From Rhodocyclus purpureus (lineage in GTDB: Bacteria > Pseudomonadota > Gammaproteobacteria > Burkholderiales > Rhodocyclaceae), in assembly GCF_016653115.1 (NCBI RefSeq), contig NZ_NHRX01000043.1, forward strand, positions 98,819 to 162,818: a DNA stretch of 64,000 nt, read 5' to 3'. Positions 18,717 to 28,478 of this stretch are shown here, piece after piece. The position numbers and the translations under genes were made by a program. How positions within the stretch are numbered: the first letter of the stretch is position 1; every line of letters starts with the position of its first letter. The notes below the pieces were generated by a model. The model did not search any database and had not been told where the DNA came from. It saw only the letters and a list, made by a program, of their open reading frames with translations.

Positions 18717-20525
18717 CTACAGGCGCGCTTCAAAGCAGACCCGCCCTGGGGCGGGCAGGTAGCGCAGGGTGCCATCCAGCATTTGGGCAAGTGCCGCGGC
18801 AATGTGCAAGCCCAGGCCCGAGCCGGTGATACGGTGGGCTTTCGGGGCGCGATAGTATTTTTCGAAGACCCGATCCGGGTCGGGTGCTCCGGCGCTACCA
18901 ATCTCGTTGCTGACCCGCAGGCACAACCGCCCCCCCTCGGTGATGAGGGCGACGTCGACGGGGGCACCGCTCTTGCCGTATTTGAGGGCGTTGTCGATCA
19001 GATTGACGATGATGATGCGCAACAGACGGCCATCGGTTTCGCACAGCACCCCGTGGCTCAGATCGGCATTGACACGGTCGGGCTCGCGACTGTCGGCGAT
19101 GACGGCCTGCACCAGAGCGCTCACGTCACAGGGCAAACGCTCCAGCCCCACCTTGCCGTCGGCAAGTTTGTCAGCCTGGATGGACTGCTCGATCACCTCA
19201 CCCATGCTGCTCATCGCACGTTCGGCCTTGGCGAGGGACTTGGAGCTCATCGGCTGAATGCCGACGGCCATGCGCAGCACCGACAAAGAGGTGCGGAGTT
19301 CGTGCGTGAGCATGGCAAGGAACTGCTGCTGGCGGATGCGCTCTTCACGTTCCCAGCGGGCTTGTAGTTCGGCCTGCTGGCGGGCTTGGCCCAGGTTGCG
19401 GTAATGCGCCCCCAAACTCACGTGCAGCGCCAGCATGCAGCCCAAGGACGTGAGTTGCAGGCTTTGCCAGGCGAGGACACCGCCCGAGAGCAAACCCAGA
19501 ATTTGAGCCAGGGAAGCCAGAATGCCCGCAAAGCTCAAGAAATTGGCCACCAGCAAGGCGCCTGTGCCGGTGGCACGTCGCCGCCACATGGCGACGGAGA
19601 CGATGCAGCCGACGGTGGTGGTAAAGATGGTGAGGTACAGGAAAACAGGAAGAATATCGGTGTGCCAGCCCAGCAAGGCCACGGGTATGGCAGCCATGGG
19701 TAGCCAGCAACTGAGCTCGTAGAACCAGAACAGGAAAGGGCGTTGCCGATCGATGCCAAAAAGCCGGCGATACATGCCGTTACCGGTCCCGATCAGCAGG
19801 AGCGACAAGATGGAGATTGCGCGAGAATGCAATTCGGTCGAATCAGGAAACAGATATTGCTGCGGAAAACCGCTGACCCAAAAAAAACCACCTGCAAATG
19901 ACAAAAGCTGGGCCATGACCCAGGGCGACAAGCGGTCGCGCAACCAGAGCCAGTTGTTGAGATTGAGCAGCACCACGATCAGCACGCTCGCCACGACGGC
20001 CGACAGCAAGCTGGATTCGAGGGTGGCGGTCCTGATGAAGTCGTGAGGAGACAGCAGGCGCGGTGTCAGCATCGAGACGCTGCTGGTCTGCAGGCGCAGA
20101 TAGTAGGTGCGCGGTGTGTCATCGCTGTGCTGCAGCTTGAAAACGAAGCCACGGAAAGGCACCTCCCGCGCCGAAAAGGGCAGCGTGTCACCCGCGCGGC
20201 GTTCGATCCAGGCACCCGCGCCCGCGGGGTCGGGCTCGAACAAGCGTATGTCGTCGAGCACCGCCGGCAGGATGTCGAGCCACCATTCGCCGGGAGGAGC
20301 CTCGACGGTCAGGCGCAGCCAATGGGTACTGCGGGTGAACCCTGCCGAGAAGTTGCCCCGGGGCAGGGTTTTGAAGCGTGCCGGGTCTGTGCTGGCGATG
20401 TCGTCGATGCTCAGCGTGCCGGCGGTGTCCCGAAGCACAGCCAACTGGTATGTGGGCAGCCGTGCCGCGCCGGCATCCAGACTCAGAAGTGAAACGAACA
20501 GAAAAATCAGTAGGCGTGCAAACAT
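18717..20525 (-). CDS. Sensor histidine kinase with 7TMR-DISM-type sensor
   Basis: This 602-residue membrane kinase starts with a signal-like helix. A periplasmic beta-rich domain (about 25-160) follows, of the kind found in 7TMR-DISM receptors, which often sense carbohydrates or other small ligands. Seven membrane helices occupy about 170-375. The HisKA domain has H408 in LTHELRTSLSV. The ATPase domain has the N-box IIIVNLIDNALKYG (N512) and a GSGLGLHIA G-box. It is the first gene of the minus-strand adhesin region and partners the adjacent response regulator. Confidence 0.92.
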   Translation of the reverse strand: MFARLLIFLFVSLLSLDAGAARLPTYQLAVLRDTAGTLSIDDIASTDPARFKTLPRGNFSAGFTRSTHWLRLTVEAPPGEWWLDILPAVLDDIRLFEPDPAGAGAWIERRAGDTLPFSAREVPFRGFVFKLQHSDDTPRTYYLRLQTSSVSMLTPRLLSPHDFIRTATLESSLLSAVVASVLIVVLLNLNNWLWLRDRLSPWVMAQLLSFAGGFFWVSGFPQQYLFPDSTELHSRAISILSLLLIGTGNGMYRRLFGIDRQRPFLFWFYELSCWLPMAAIPVALLGWHTDILPVFLYLTIFTTTVGCIVSVAMWRRRATGTGALLVANFLSFAGILASLAQILGLLSGGVLAWQSLQLTSLGCMLALHVSLGAHYRNLGQARQQAELQARWEREERIRQQQFLAMLTHELRTSLSVLRMAVGIQPMSSKSLAKAERAMSSMGEVIEQSIQADKLADGKVGLERLPCDVSALVQAVIADSREPDRVNADLSHGVLCETDGRLLRIIIVNLIDNALKYGKSGAPVDVALITEGGRLCLRVSNEIGSAGAPDPDRVFEKYYRAPKAHRITGSGLGLHIAAALAQMLDGTLRYLPAPGRVCFEARL

Positions 20526-20539
20526 TTGGCGGCATACGG

Positions 20540-20599
20540 CAGCCTGCCGGGCTGCTCGCGCAGGACGGGTTCGCCCTCGAGCAGAAGAATACGAGACAT
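20540..20599 (-). pseudogene. Remnant of a response-regulator N-terminus
   Basis: Starting 7 bases after the menA stop, the minus strand reads ATG then MSRILLLEGEPVLREQPGRL, which strongly resembles the start of receiver domains (MSRILLVEDEPVLREQL...). The acidic pair is damaged (EGE), similarity stops after about 20 codons and the frame soon ends. The histidine kinase gene begins just beyond. The simplest reading is a response-regulator gene once downstream of menA and cut by insertion of the adhesin region. Confidence 0.5.
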
Positions 20600-20606
20600 G
20601 ACGATT

Positions 20607-21575
20607 CTAGAGAATCAGGCCGGCGCTGAGCAGGAGGCAGAAGACGAGCTGCAGCTTGGCGGTCCTGGCGAGCAGCTCGTTGAAGCCCGGTCCCGCCGGC
20701 TCTCGCCGGAAGCGGCCGACCTGCGCGACGATCGCCGGCAGGATCAATAGCGGCAGCGCCAGCGACCAGCCCCTGTCGGCCACCAGGGCGAGCAGCGGCA
20801 GCAGCGCGAAGGGGGCGAACAGCTCGAGCGCATAGACCGCCTCGATGCGCCGGCGCCCGAGCACAACGGCCAGGGTGCGCTTGCCGACGCGCTCGTCGGT
20901 GCCGATGTCGCGCGTGTTGTTCACGGTAATGATGCCGGCGCCGAAGAGTCCCATCATCGACGCCGCGACGAAGGCGGCGGCGTCGAAGCTGAAGGTCTGC
21001 AGGTAGTAGCTGCCGCCGACCGCCGCCAGCCCGAAGAAGAGCCAGACGAAGAACTCGCCGGTCGGCGAATAGGCGATGGGCCGCGGCCCGCCCGTATAGG
21101 CCCAGCCGGCGATCAGCGAGGCGATGCCGATGCCGACGATCGGCCAGCCACCGTGCCAGACGAGGTAGATGCCGCAGAGGAAGGCGAGCCCGAAGCAGAG
21201 GAAAGCACCGCGGCGAACCTGGCTGCCGCTGAGCCAGCCCATCTGGGTCGCGCGCGGCGGCCCCAGACGGTCGGGCGTGTCGGCGCCGCGCTCGAAGTCG
21301 GCGACGTCGTTGTGCAGGTTGGTCGCGACCTGGATCAGGATGGCGCCGAGCAGCGCGAACAAGGCCGGCAGGACGAGCAGGGTCTGCGTCTGCGACCACG
21401 CCAGCGCCGTGCCGACGATGACCGGGGCAACCGAGGCCCAGATCGTGCGCGGGCGCATCGCCAGCCACCAGACGAGCACCGGCGAAGGACGCACGACCGG
21501 CGTTTCAGGAACGGCAGGAAGGGGGATGGAAGCGGCCGGCGAACGGCGAGCTGCGGGAGGCGTGGTAGAATCCAA
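20607..21575 (-). CDS. menA: 1,4-dihydroxy-2-naphthoate polyprenyltransferase (MenA), UbiA family
   Basis: This 322-residue multi-pass membrane enzyme attaches a polyprenyl chain to dihydroxynaphthoate in menaquinone synthesis. The first Asp-rich motif is NLHNDVADFERGADT, followed by the MenA-typical GPPRATQMGW. The second is NNTRDIGTDERVGKRTLAV. About eight to nine hydrophobic helices are visible. The N-terminal 30 residues are Pro/Ala-rich and probably cytoplasmic. MenA is favoured over UbiA by the RxGPxRxxQ motif. Its last 112 bases are duplicated at 4323-4434. Confidence 0.85.
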   Translation of the reverse strand: MDSTTPPAARRSPAASIPLPAVPETPVVRPSPVLVWWLAMRPRTIWASVAPVIVGTALAWSQTQTLLVLPALFALLGAILIQVATNLHNDVADFERGADTPDRLGPPRATQMGWLSGSQVRRGAFLCFGLAFLCGIYLVWHGGWPIVGIGIASLIAGWAYTGGPRPIAYSPTGEFFVWLFFGLAAVGGSYYLQTFSFDAAAFVAASMMGLFGAGIITVNNTRDIGTDERVGKRTLAVVLGRRRIEAVYALELFAPFALLPLLALVADRGWSLALPLLILPAIVAQVGRFRREPAGPGFNELLARTAKLQLVFCLLLSAGLIL

Positions 21576-21658
21576 ATCTTTTCAAGACGCAGCCGATCTG
21601 ACGCCGACGCTCCGAGTGTTGTTCAGAGGCCATCACCGTGATTGACCGTCCGGAAAGG

Positions 21659-21743
21659 TGGTGCCGAGAGAGGGACTCGAACCCTCACGTATTTCTACGG
21701 CGGATTTTGAATCCGCTGCGTCTACCGATTCCGCCATCTCGGC
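21659..21743 (-). tRNA. tRNA-Leu (anticodon CAA)
   Basis: The 85-nt cloverleaf on the minus strand has acceptor stem GCCGAGA / TCTCGGC, discriminator A and an encoded CCA. The anticodon loop TTCAAAA is closed by GCGGA/TCCGC. A long variable arm, as required for tRNA-Leu, and the T-loop GGTTCGAGTCC are present. Confidence 0.95.
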
Positions 21744-21852
21744 CGCGGAGCGCGTTGAGCGATCCGGGATGGCGAATTATCCTCGATTCGTCCGCCAGCG
21801 ACAAGCCGCCCGGCGCGACTCGTCCCCCGACCCGTGCGCAGTTTTCCGATAA

Positions 21853-22938
21853 ATGACCTTGCTCACCGTTGATGATTTCGATTTTGCGCTGCCGCCCGAA
21901 CTGATCGCGCAGCATCCCGCCAGCGAACGCCGTGCCAGCCGGCTGCTGCACGTGAGCGGTCCCGGCCAGCGCCGCGAGCGCAGCTTCGCCGAACTGCCGC
22001 AGCTCGTCGACGCCGGCGACCTCCTCGTCTTCAACGACACGCGTGTCATCCGCGCGCGCCTGTTCGGGGTCAAGGAGTCGGGCGGGCGCGTCGAGGTGAT
22101 GGTCGAGCGCGTCGTCGATGGCAGGCGCGCGCTGGCGCAGGTGCGCGCGTCGAAGTCGCCGAAAGCGGGCAGCCGCCTGCGCCTGGAGGACGCCATCACC
22201 CTCGAGGTCGTCGGCCGTGCCGGCGCCAACGACGAGTTCTTCGAGCTGCTGCTGGTGGACGCCGGCGAAGACCTGTGGACCTTGCTCGAACGCCACGGCC
22301 GCCTGCCGCTGCCGCCGTACATCACGCACGTGGCGGCCGACGAGGACGAGTCGCGCTACCAGACGGTGTTCGCGCGCGAACCGGGCGCGGTCGCCGCGCC
22401 GACCGCCGGGCTGCATTTCGACGACGCCCTGATCGAAGAGATCCGTGCGCGCGGCGCCGGGATCGCCTTCCTGACCCTGCACGTCGGCGCCGGCACCTTC
22501 CAGCCGGTGCGCGTGCGCGAGATCGCCGAGCACCGCATGCACCGCGAGCGTTTCTCGATCCCGGCGGAAACCGTCGCCGCGATCGCAGCGACCCGCGCCC
22601 GCGGCGGCCGCGTCATCGCCGTCGGTACCACCAGCCTGCGCGCACTCGAAGCGGCGGCGCGCGACGGGTTGCTGGATAGCAACGCCACCGAAGCTCGCAC
22701 CGACGCCGCGATCGGCGGCGAGACCGACATCTTCATCACCCCCGGCTACGCGTTCCGCGTCGTCGACCGGCTGCTCACCAACTTCCACCTGCCGAAATCG
22801 ACGCTGCTGATGCTGGTCTCGGCCTTCGCCGGGGTCGACACCATCCGCGCCGCTTACCGCCATGCGATCGAAGAACGCTTCCGCTTCTTCAGCTACGGCG
22901 ACGCAATGCTGCTCGAACGCGAGCAGGCCGGCCACTGA
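21853..22938 (+). CDS. queA: S-adenosylmethionine:tRNA ribosyltransferase-isomerase
   Basis: This 361-residue enzyme makes epoxyqueuosine in tRNA by transferring the ribosyl part of SAM to preQ1. It has full family length. The family start [22 protein letters not shown] and the motifs [33 protein letters not shown] and [17 protein letters not shown] are all intact. It is followed by tgt, the enzyme of the preceding step, as is usual. Cytoplasmic. Confidence 0.97.
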   Translation: MTLLTVDDFDFALPPELIAQHPASERRASRLLHVSGPGQRRERSFAELPQLVDAGDLLVFNDTRVIRARLFGVKESGGRVEVMVERVVDGRRALAQVRASKSPKAGSRLRLEDAITLEVVGRAGANDEFFELLLVDAGEDLWTLLERHGRLPLPPYITHVAADEDESRYQTVFAREPGAVAAPTAGLHFDDALIEEIRARGAGIAFLTLHVGAGTFQPVRVREIAEHRMHRERFSIPAETVAAIAATRARGGRVIAVGTTSLRALEAAARDGLLDSNATEARTDAAIGGETDIFITPGYAFRVVDRLLTNFHLPKSTLLMLVSAFAGVDTIRAAYRHAIEERFRFFSYGDAMLLEREQAGH

Positions 22939-22957
22939 CCCGAACCCGACCCCCTGA

Positions 22958-24142
<1,185 letters not shown>

Positions 24143-24248
24143 GCGTCGGCCCTGATTCGGGCCTTACGGCCCTCCCACGACCGGGGCCGGCGAATCGTCG
24201 GCTTAACGTGAAACAGCAAAGGGATGAGGCCAAGGCGCAGCCCCTGAG

Positions 24249-24467
24249 CAGCAGCCCGTCATCGCGAGCCCGCAGGGCGTGGCGATCCAGTGCGTGGGGC
24301 TGATCTCGGGTCGCCCGTGGATAGCGGGTAAGGGCGAGGAGACAGAAGAACGAACTGGATTGCCACGGCGCTGCGCGCCTCGCAATGACGGAATGTCAGC
24401 AAATGGGGGCGTTTCATGGCCTGGGGTGGCGGACCTGGCCATGATAGTTGGCGTAGCGTAACCCGAC
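24249..24467. repeat. Direct repeat copy 1 with MITE-like palindromic core
   Basis: The core 24258-24389 begins GTCATCGCGAGCCCGCAGGG and ends GCGCCTCGCAATGAC, so its ends are imperfect inverted repeats. The whole unit recurs at 25268-25484; the 132-bp cores differ at only three positions. The tail ends GTAACCCGAC. Short reading frames inside it are not genes. A second shared motif (TTCGGGCC...CCCACGA) lies just upstream at about 24153-24185, also found at 47274 and 47815. Confidence 0.85.
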
Positions 24468-24554
24468 ATCGGCCCGCCGTCGACCAACCGGGGGACTCCG
24501 TCGGCGACTCAAGTTCCTGGATCAGGTCAGCACAGGCGGCAGTCCGTGATCGAC

Positions 24555-24591
24555 GGTCCATTTTGGTCCATTACGGGCTACAATGGATCCA
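24555..24591 (+). promoter_or_regulatory. Promoter/operator of the RHH-RelE module
   Basis: GGTCCATT occurs twice in direct orientation (24555-24562, 24565-24572) and once inverted (AATGGATCC, 24582-24590). A TACAAT -10-like hexamer (24579-24584) sits inside. This fits antitoxin autorepression. Confidence 0.5.
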
Positions 24592-24608
24592 TTCAACGGA
24601 GATTCCCC

Positions 24609-24818
24609 ATGGCCATCAACGTCAAGTTGCCGGAAGCACTGGTCGAAAGCGCCAAGCGCTACGGCGCGGTCGAGCATCGCTCAGTGCCCAAGCAAATCGA
24701 ATACTGGTCGCAGATCGGCAAGATCGCTGCCGAAAATCCCGACCTGCCATTCAGCGTCATCCGCGACATCCTGATCGCCGATCAGGAAGAGCCCGTGGGT
24801 GAGTACCAGTTCGGCTGA
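24609..24818 (+). CDS. Antitoxin, ribbon-helix-helix/ParD-like
   Basis: This 69-residue protein starts MAINVKLPEALVESAKRYGAVEHRS. A beta strand followed by two helices is the pattern of ribbon-helix-helix antitoxins; the segment VPKQIEYWSQIGKIA is typical of a small ParD-like family paired with RelE toxins. A GGAG site precedes the ATG. The toxin start overlaps its stop by one base, so the two are coupled. Confidence 0.8.
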   Translation: MAINVKLPEALVESAKRYGAVEHRSVPKQIEYWSQIGKIAAENPDLPFSVIRDILIADQEEPVGEYQFG

Positions 24819-25096
24819 TGCGCATCCTCGTCACCCCCACCTTCGCGCGTGCCGTCAAAAAGCTGCATCAACAGCAAAAGGCCGCACTCGACGAGGCCGT
24901 GCGTGCAATCGCGAATCAGCCCGAAATCGGAGAAACCAAGGTAGGCGACCTGGCAGGCGTGCAGGTCTACAAATTCCGCATCGGCAATCTGTTGTACCTG
25001 CTGGCCTACCGGGTTCTCGACGAGACCAGCCTCAAACTTCTGATGGTCGGACCGCACGAAAATTTTTACCGCGATCTCAAACTGACGCAGCACTGA
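24818..25096 (+). CDS. RelE/ParE-superfamily toxin
   Basis: This 92-residue basic protein starts MRILVTPTFARAVKKLHQQQK. The family pattern includes a helical hairpin, then GDLAGVQVYKFRIGNLLYLLAYR and a final strand LLMVGPHENFYRDLK. RelE-type toxins cut mRNA at the ribosome; ParE-type toxins hit gyrase, and the sequence does not settle which. Conserved Arg, Tyr and C-terminal His/Asn residues suggest an intact toxin. The pair lies between two direct repeats that end close to both genes. Confidence 0.85.
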   Translation: MRILVTPTFARAVKKLHQQQKAALDEAVRAIANQPEIGETKVGDLAGVQVYKFRIGNLLYLLAYRVLDETSLKLLMVGPHENFYRDLKLTQH

Positions 25097-25267
25097 CTCA
25101 AACCATCCAGACGCGACAAGCGTGTTGTCGGCTCACCAGAGCATTCCCGTAGGAAGTTTGCGTCCCTAGCTGAACGGCTGCTCGTAGAGGCCCCGGTCGG
25201 GTTAACGTGAAACGTGGAACAATTTCGTGAAACATCGGCCGACCGGATCTGCCGAAACCGTCGCGAT

Positions 25268-25484
25268 CAGCAACCCGTCATCGCGAGCCCGCAGGGCGTA
25301 GCGATCCAGTGCGTGGGGCTGATCTCGGGTCGCCCGTGGATAGCGGGTAAGGGCGAGGAGACAGAAGAACGAACTGGATTGCCACGGCGCGACGCGCCTC
25401 GCAATGACGGAATATCAGCACATGGGGCGTTTCATCGCCTGGGGTGGCGGACCTGGCCATGAAGTTGGCGTGGCGTAACCCGAC
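25268..25484. repeat. Direct repeat copy 2 with MITE-like palindromic core
   Basis: Same orientation as copy 1 at 24249-24467; core 25277-25408. The TTAACGTGAAAC motif also precedes it (about 25202-25213). It lies tail-on to the 3' end of the phosphohexomutase gene. The 170 bases between the toxin and this repeat show no gene. Confidence 0.85.
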
Positions 25485-25493
25485 GCCGATCGA

Positions 25494-26930
25494 TCAGAAC
25501 GGCAGTTCCAGCCCCGGCCTTGCCATGAGGATGACGCGGCGGAAGTCGTCCTGGATGCGGGCGAGCGCAGCCGCATCGTCGGCCTCGAAGCGCAGGACGA
25601 CGACCGGTGTCGTGTTCGACGGACGGGCGAGGCCGAAGCCGTCGGCGTACTCGACGCGCAGGCCGTCGATGGTGATGATCTCCTGCGCGCCGGTGAAGCT
25701 CGCTTCGCGCTTCAACTGGTCGATCAGCGCGAACGGTTCGCCCTCGGCCATCTTCAGGTTGAGTTCGGGCGTCGACGACGAGTTCGGCAGCGCCTTGAGC
25801 ACGGCCGAGGGATCCTCGACGCGCGAAAGGATTTCGAGCAGGCGGGCGCCGGCGTAGAGGCCGTCGTCGAAGCCGTACCAGCGCTCCTTGAAGAAGACGT
25901 GGCCGCTCATCTCGCCGGCAAGCGGGGCGCCGGTCTCCCGGAGCTTGGCCTTAACCAGCGCGTGGCCGGTGTTCCACATCAGCGGCTCGCCGCCGTGCGA
26001 ACGGATCCACGGCGCCAGGAGGCGCGTGCATTTGACGTCGTAGATGATCTGTCCGCCGGGGCAGCGCGAAAGCACGTCGGCGGCGAAGAGCATCAGCTGG
26101 CGATCCGGGTAGATGATCTCGCCGTCCCTGGTGACGACGCCGAGGCGGTCGCCGTCGCCGTCGAAGGCAAGCCCGATCTCGGCGTCGCCGGCGGCGAGCG
26201 CGGCGATCAGGTCCTGCAGGTTCTCGGGCTTCGAGGGGTCGGGGTGATGGTTCGGGAAGTGGCCATCGACCGTGCAGAACAGTTCGCTCACCTCGCAGCC
26301 GAGGCGGCGGAAGAGTTCGGGCGCGATGGCGCCGGCGACACCGTTACCGCAGTCGATCGCCACCTTCAGCGGCCGCGCCAGCTTCACGTCGCCGACGATG
26401 CGCTCGACGTAGGCGGCGGCGACGTCGGCGTGGCGCAAGGTCCCCTGCCCGCTCAGCAAGCGGCCCTCGTCGCTACGCCGGCGCAGGTCCTGGATCGCCT
26501 CGTTGGCCAGCGTGACGCCGCCGACGACCATCTTCAGTCCGTTGTAGTCGGGCGGATTGTGGCTGCCGGTGACCGAGACGCAACTGTTGCAGCCGAGTTC
26601 GTATGCGGCGAAATAGCTCACCGGGGTCGGCACGCAACCGATGTCGATCACATCGACGCCGGCGGCGCAGATGCCCTCGGCCAGTGCAGCGGCGAGTTCG
26701 GGACCGGACAGGCGGCCATCGCGACCGACGGCGATCGTCGTCTGCCCCTCTTCGCGTGCGAACGAGCCGAGCGCCTGGCCGATGCGGCGGACGACCGGGA
26801 CGGTCAGCGTCCTGCCGACGATGCCGCGGATGTCGTAGGCCTTGAAGATCTCGGGCGGAAGCGGCAGGGTCGCAGCAGCGCTGACGGAGGCGCTGGCAGA
26901 AGGGGTCGTCGCGGCGTTCGCTTGGCTCAT
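25494..26930 (-). CDS. Phosphomannomutase/phosphoglucomutase
   Basis: This 478-residue phosphohexomutase (AlgC/ManB group) interconverts hexose 1- and 6-phosphates for polysaccharide, LPS and glycogen precursors. The catalytic serine is S123 in TGSHNPPDYNG. The metal site DGDGDR and sugar-binding GEMSGHVFF are present. The start at MSQANAATTP is chosen because the longer frame adds a non-homologous Arg/Ser-rich tail that overlaps the upstream gene. It is the last gene of the ilvE operon, 1 base from the hydrolase stop. Confidence 0.92.
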   Translation of the reverse strand: MSQANAATTPSASASVSAAATLPLPPEIFKAYDIRGIVGRTLTVPVVRRIGQALGSFAREEGQTTIAVGRDGRLSGPELAAALAEGICAAGVDVIDIGCVPTPVSYFAAYELGCNSCVSVTGSHNPPDYNGLKMVVGGVTLANEAIQDLRRRSDEGRLLSGQGTLRHADVAAAYVERIVGDVKLARPLKVAIDCGNGVAGAIAPELFRRLGCEVSELFCTVDGHFPNHHPDPSKPENLQDLIAALAAGDAEIGLAFDGDGDRLGVVTRDGEIIYPDRQLMLFAADVLSRCPGGQIIYDVKCTRLLAPWIRSHGGEPLMWNTGHALVKAKLRETGAPLAGEMSGHVFFKERWYGFDDGLYAGARLLEILSRVEDPSAVLKALPNSSSTPELNLKMAEGEPFALIDQLKREASFTGAQEIITIDGLRVEYADGFGLARPSNTTPVVVLRFEADDAAALARIQDDFRRVILMARPGLELPF

Positions 26931-26931
26931 C

Positions 26932-28026
26932 TCAAACCTCGTGACAAAAGAAATAAAGGATTCGTTGCGGCAGCCAGTCGAGGTTCCCCGGCAGCGAACC
27001 GCTGACGAAACCGACGTGGCCACCGGCACGCGGGAAATCGCGCTTGGTCGCCGCAGCGACCTCGGCGGCGCCCGGCAGCACGCCCGCCGGCATGAACGGG
27101 TCATTGTGCGCGTTGATCAGCAGCGCCGGCAAGCGGATCAAAGGCAGCCAGGGTTTCGCCGACGCGCGTCGCCAGTAGTCCTCGACGCCGGCGAAACCAT
27201 GCACGGGCGCGGTGAACAGGTCGTCGAACTCGTACAGCGTGCGTGCCGCAGCAAGCCGGCCAAGGTCGAGACGGCCGGCGAAGTGGCCGGGAAAGCGGAC
27301 GAGCTTTGCGGCGGCGGCAGCCTTCAGCGTCTTCAGGAAGTTGTGCGTGTAGATGCGGTTGAAGCCGCGCGCGAGGTGGTGGCCGCAGGCGACGAGATCG
27401 AGCGGCGCGCTGACCGCGACGATCGCCTCGACCCGCCCAGCTGCCGCTTCGCCGCGCTCGCCCGCCCACTTCAGCAGCGCGTTGCCGCCGAGCGAGACGC
27501 CGACCGCGAGCCGGCGGCGATCGGGAAAGCGCTGCGCGATGCGCGCGAGGATCCAGTCGATCTCGTCCGAGTCGCCGGAATGGTAGGCGCGCGGCAGGCG
27601 ATTCGCTTCGCCCGAACAGCCGCGGAAGTGCGGAACGACCCCGCCCCAGCCCTTCGCCAGCACGGCGCGCATCAGTGCCCGCGCATACGGGCTGTCGGAA
27701 CTGCCTTCGAGGCCGTGGAAGAGGACGACCAGCGGCGGTAGCGGCGGGGCCTTGGCGCCAGGCGCCGCGTCGCCCGCAGGATCGAACCAGTCGAGGTCGA
27801 TGAAGTCGCCGTCGGGAGTGTCCCAGCGCTCGCGCCGGCCCTGTGGCACAGGGCCCGGCGCGATCAAGAGCGGATAGATCGTCTGCGCGTGCGCGCCCGG
27901 CAGCCAGCCCGGCGCGCGGTAAGGCGGCGGACATAGCGGCGTCGCCGTCAGATCGGAGGATGCGCCGGACGACGCGGGCCGGGGCGATCCGGCCAGACCG
28001 GCGGCAGCGCCGGCGGGCTGCGTCAA
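26932..28026 (-). CDS. Alpha/beta hydrolase, YheT family
   Basis: This is a 364-residue alpha/beta hydrolase. Family features include WLPGAHAQTIYP near the N-terminus, the oxyanion region LFHGLEGSSDSPYARAL, the nucleophile elbow GVSLGGN, LINAHNDPFMP and a final catalytic His in GGHVGFVSG. The physiological substrate of YheT proteins is not established. The N-terminal 30 residues are Ala/Pro/Ser-rich. It overlaps the NTF2-like gene by 4 bases. Confidence 0.9.
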   Translation of the reverse strand: MTQPAGAAAGLAGSPRPASSGASSDLTATPLCPPPYRAPGWLPGAHAQTIYPLLIAPGPVPQGRRERWDTPDGDFIDLDWFDPAGDAAPGAKAPPLPPLVVLFHGLEGSSDSPYARALMRAVLAKGWGGVVPHFRGCSGEANRLPRAYHSGDSDEIDWILARIAQRFPDRRRLAVGVSLGGNALLKWAGERGEAAAGRVEAIVAVSAPLDLVACGHHLARGFNRIYTHNFLKTLKAAAAAKLVRFPGHFAGRLDLGRLAAARTLYEFDDLFTAPVHGFAGVEDYWRRASAKPWLPLIRLPALLINAHNDPFMPAGVLPGAAEVAAATKRDFPRAGGHVGFVSGSLPGNLDWLPQRILYFFCHEV

Positions 28027-28478
28027 TGCAGCACCCGCCTGCTCACGCGGGGCGCGCCATCATCGTCGCCGTCGGGCAATTCGGCAGCGGCCGACGCATG
28101 GTGCGCGAGCAGGCGCCAGCCGTCGGCGCCGCGCTGGAAGACCTTGGTCGCGAGCACGTGGCTCTTCGCCTCCGGGTCGTCGGGGGAATGGAAAGTCTCG
28201 ACCACGTGGTGCACCGCGAGCAGGCCACTGTTCCAGCGCACCGGCAGCGACACGCGCACGACGATGCGCGGGTTGGCAGCGAAGAGCGCGCGCCAGCGCT
28301 CGCGGATCGCCGTGGCGCCGGCCAGACGGCGGCCGTCGGGAAGCACGCAGACGATCTCCTCGTCCTCGGCCCACAGCGCCATCAGCCCCTCGAGGTCGCC
28401 GCGAGCGATCGCCTCGTAGAAGGCGGCCTCGACGTCCTCCGGGCTGGCGAGGATCAGACGCGCGGGCGGTGCCTTCAT
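28023..28478 (-). CDS. NTF2/SnoaL-like domain protein
   Basis: This 151-residue protein has the cone-fold pattern of the SnoaL/DUF4440 group: a helix EDVEAAFYEAIARGDLEGLMALWAEDEE, then strands and WRALFA, and a final WRLLAHHAS. No catalytic assignment is possible. ATGA overlaps at both ends (with waaF upstream and the YheT gene downstream) show tight operon coupling. Confidence 0.8.
   Translation of the reverse strand: MKAPPARLILASPEDVEAAFYEAIARGDLEGLMALWAEDEEIVCVLPDGRRLAGATAIRERWRALFAANPRIVVRVSLPVRWNSGLLAVHHVVETFHSPDDPEAKSHVLATKVFQRGADGWRLLAHHASAAAELPDGDDDGAPRVSRRVLH

Larger units (their letters stand above)
4323..20721. other. Putative genomic island: adhesin, type I secretion and two-component genes bounded by menA 3'-end duplications
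   Basis: The 112 bases at 4323-4434 match 20610-20721 without gaps at 97 of 112 positions, in the same orientation. The right copy is the true 3' end of menA; the left copy is a broken fragment. Between them lie six minus-strand genes with one shared purpose, making, exporting and controlling a giant adhesin. A piece of what looks like a response-regulator gene sits at the right junction. No integrase is visible, so the mechanism is open: site-specific integration, homologous replacement, or decay of a paralogue. Confidence 0.45.

Noticed and set aside
24279..24461. Short plus-strand frame after tgt (also 25214-25462)
   Set aside because: Both lie within the direct repeats and share the same repeat-derived peptide.
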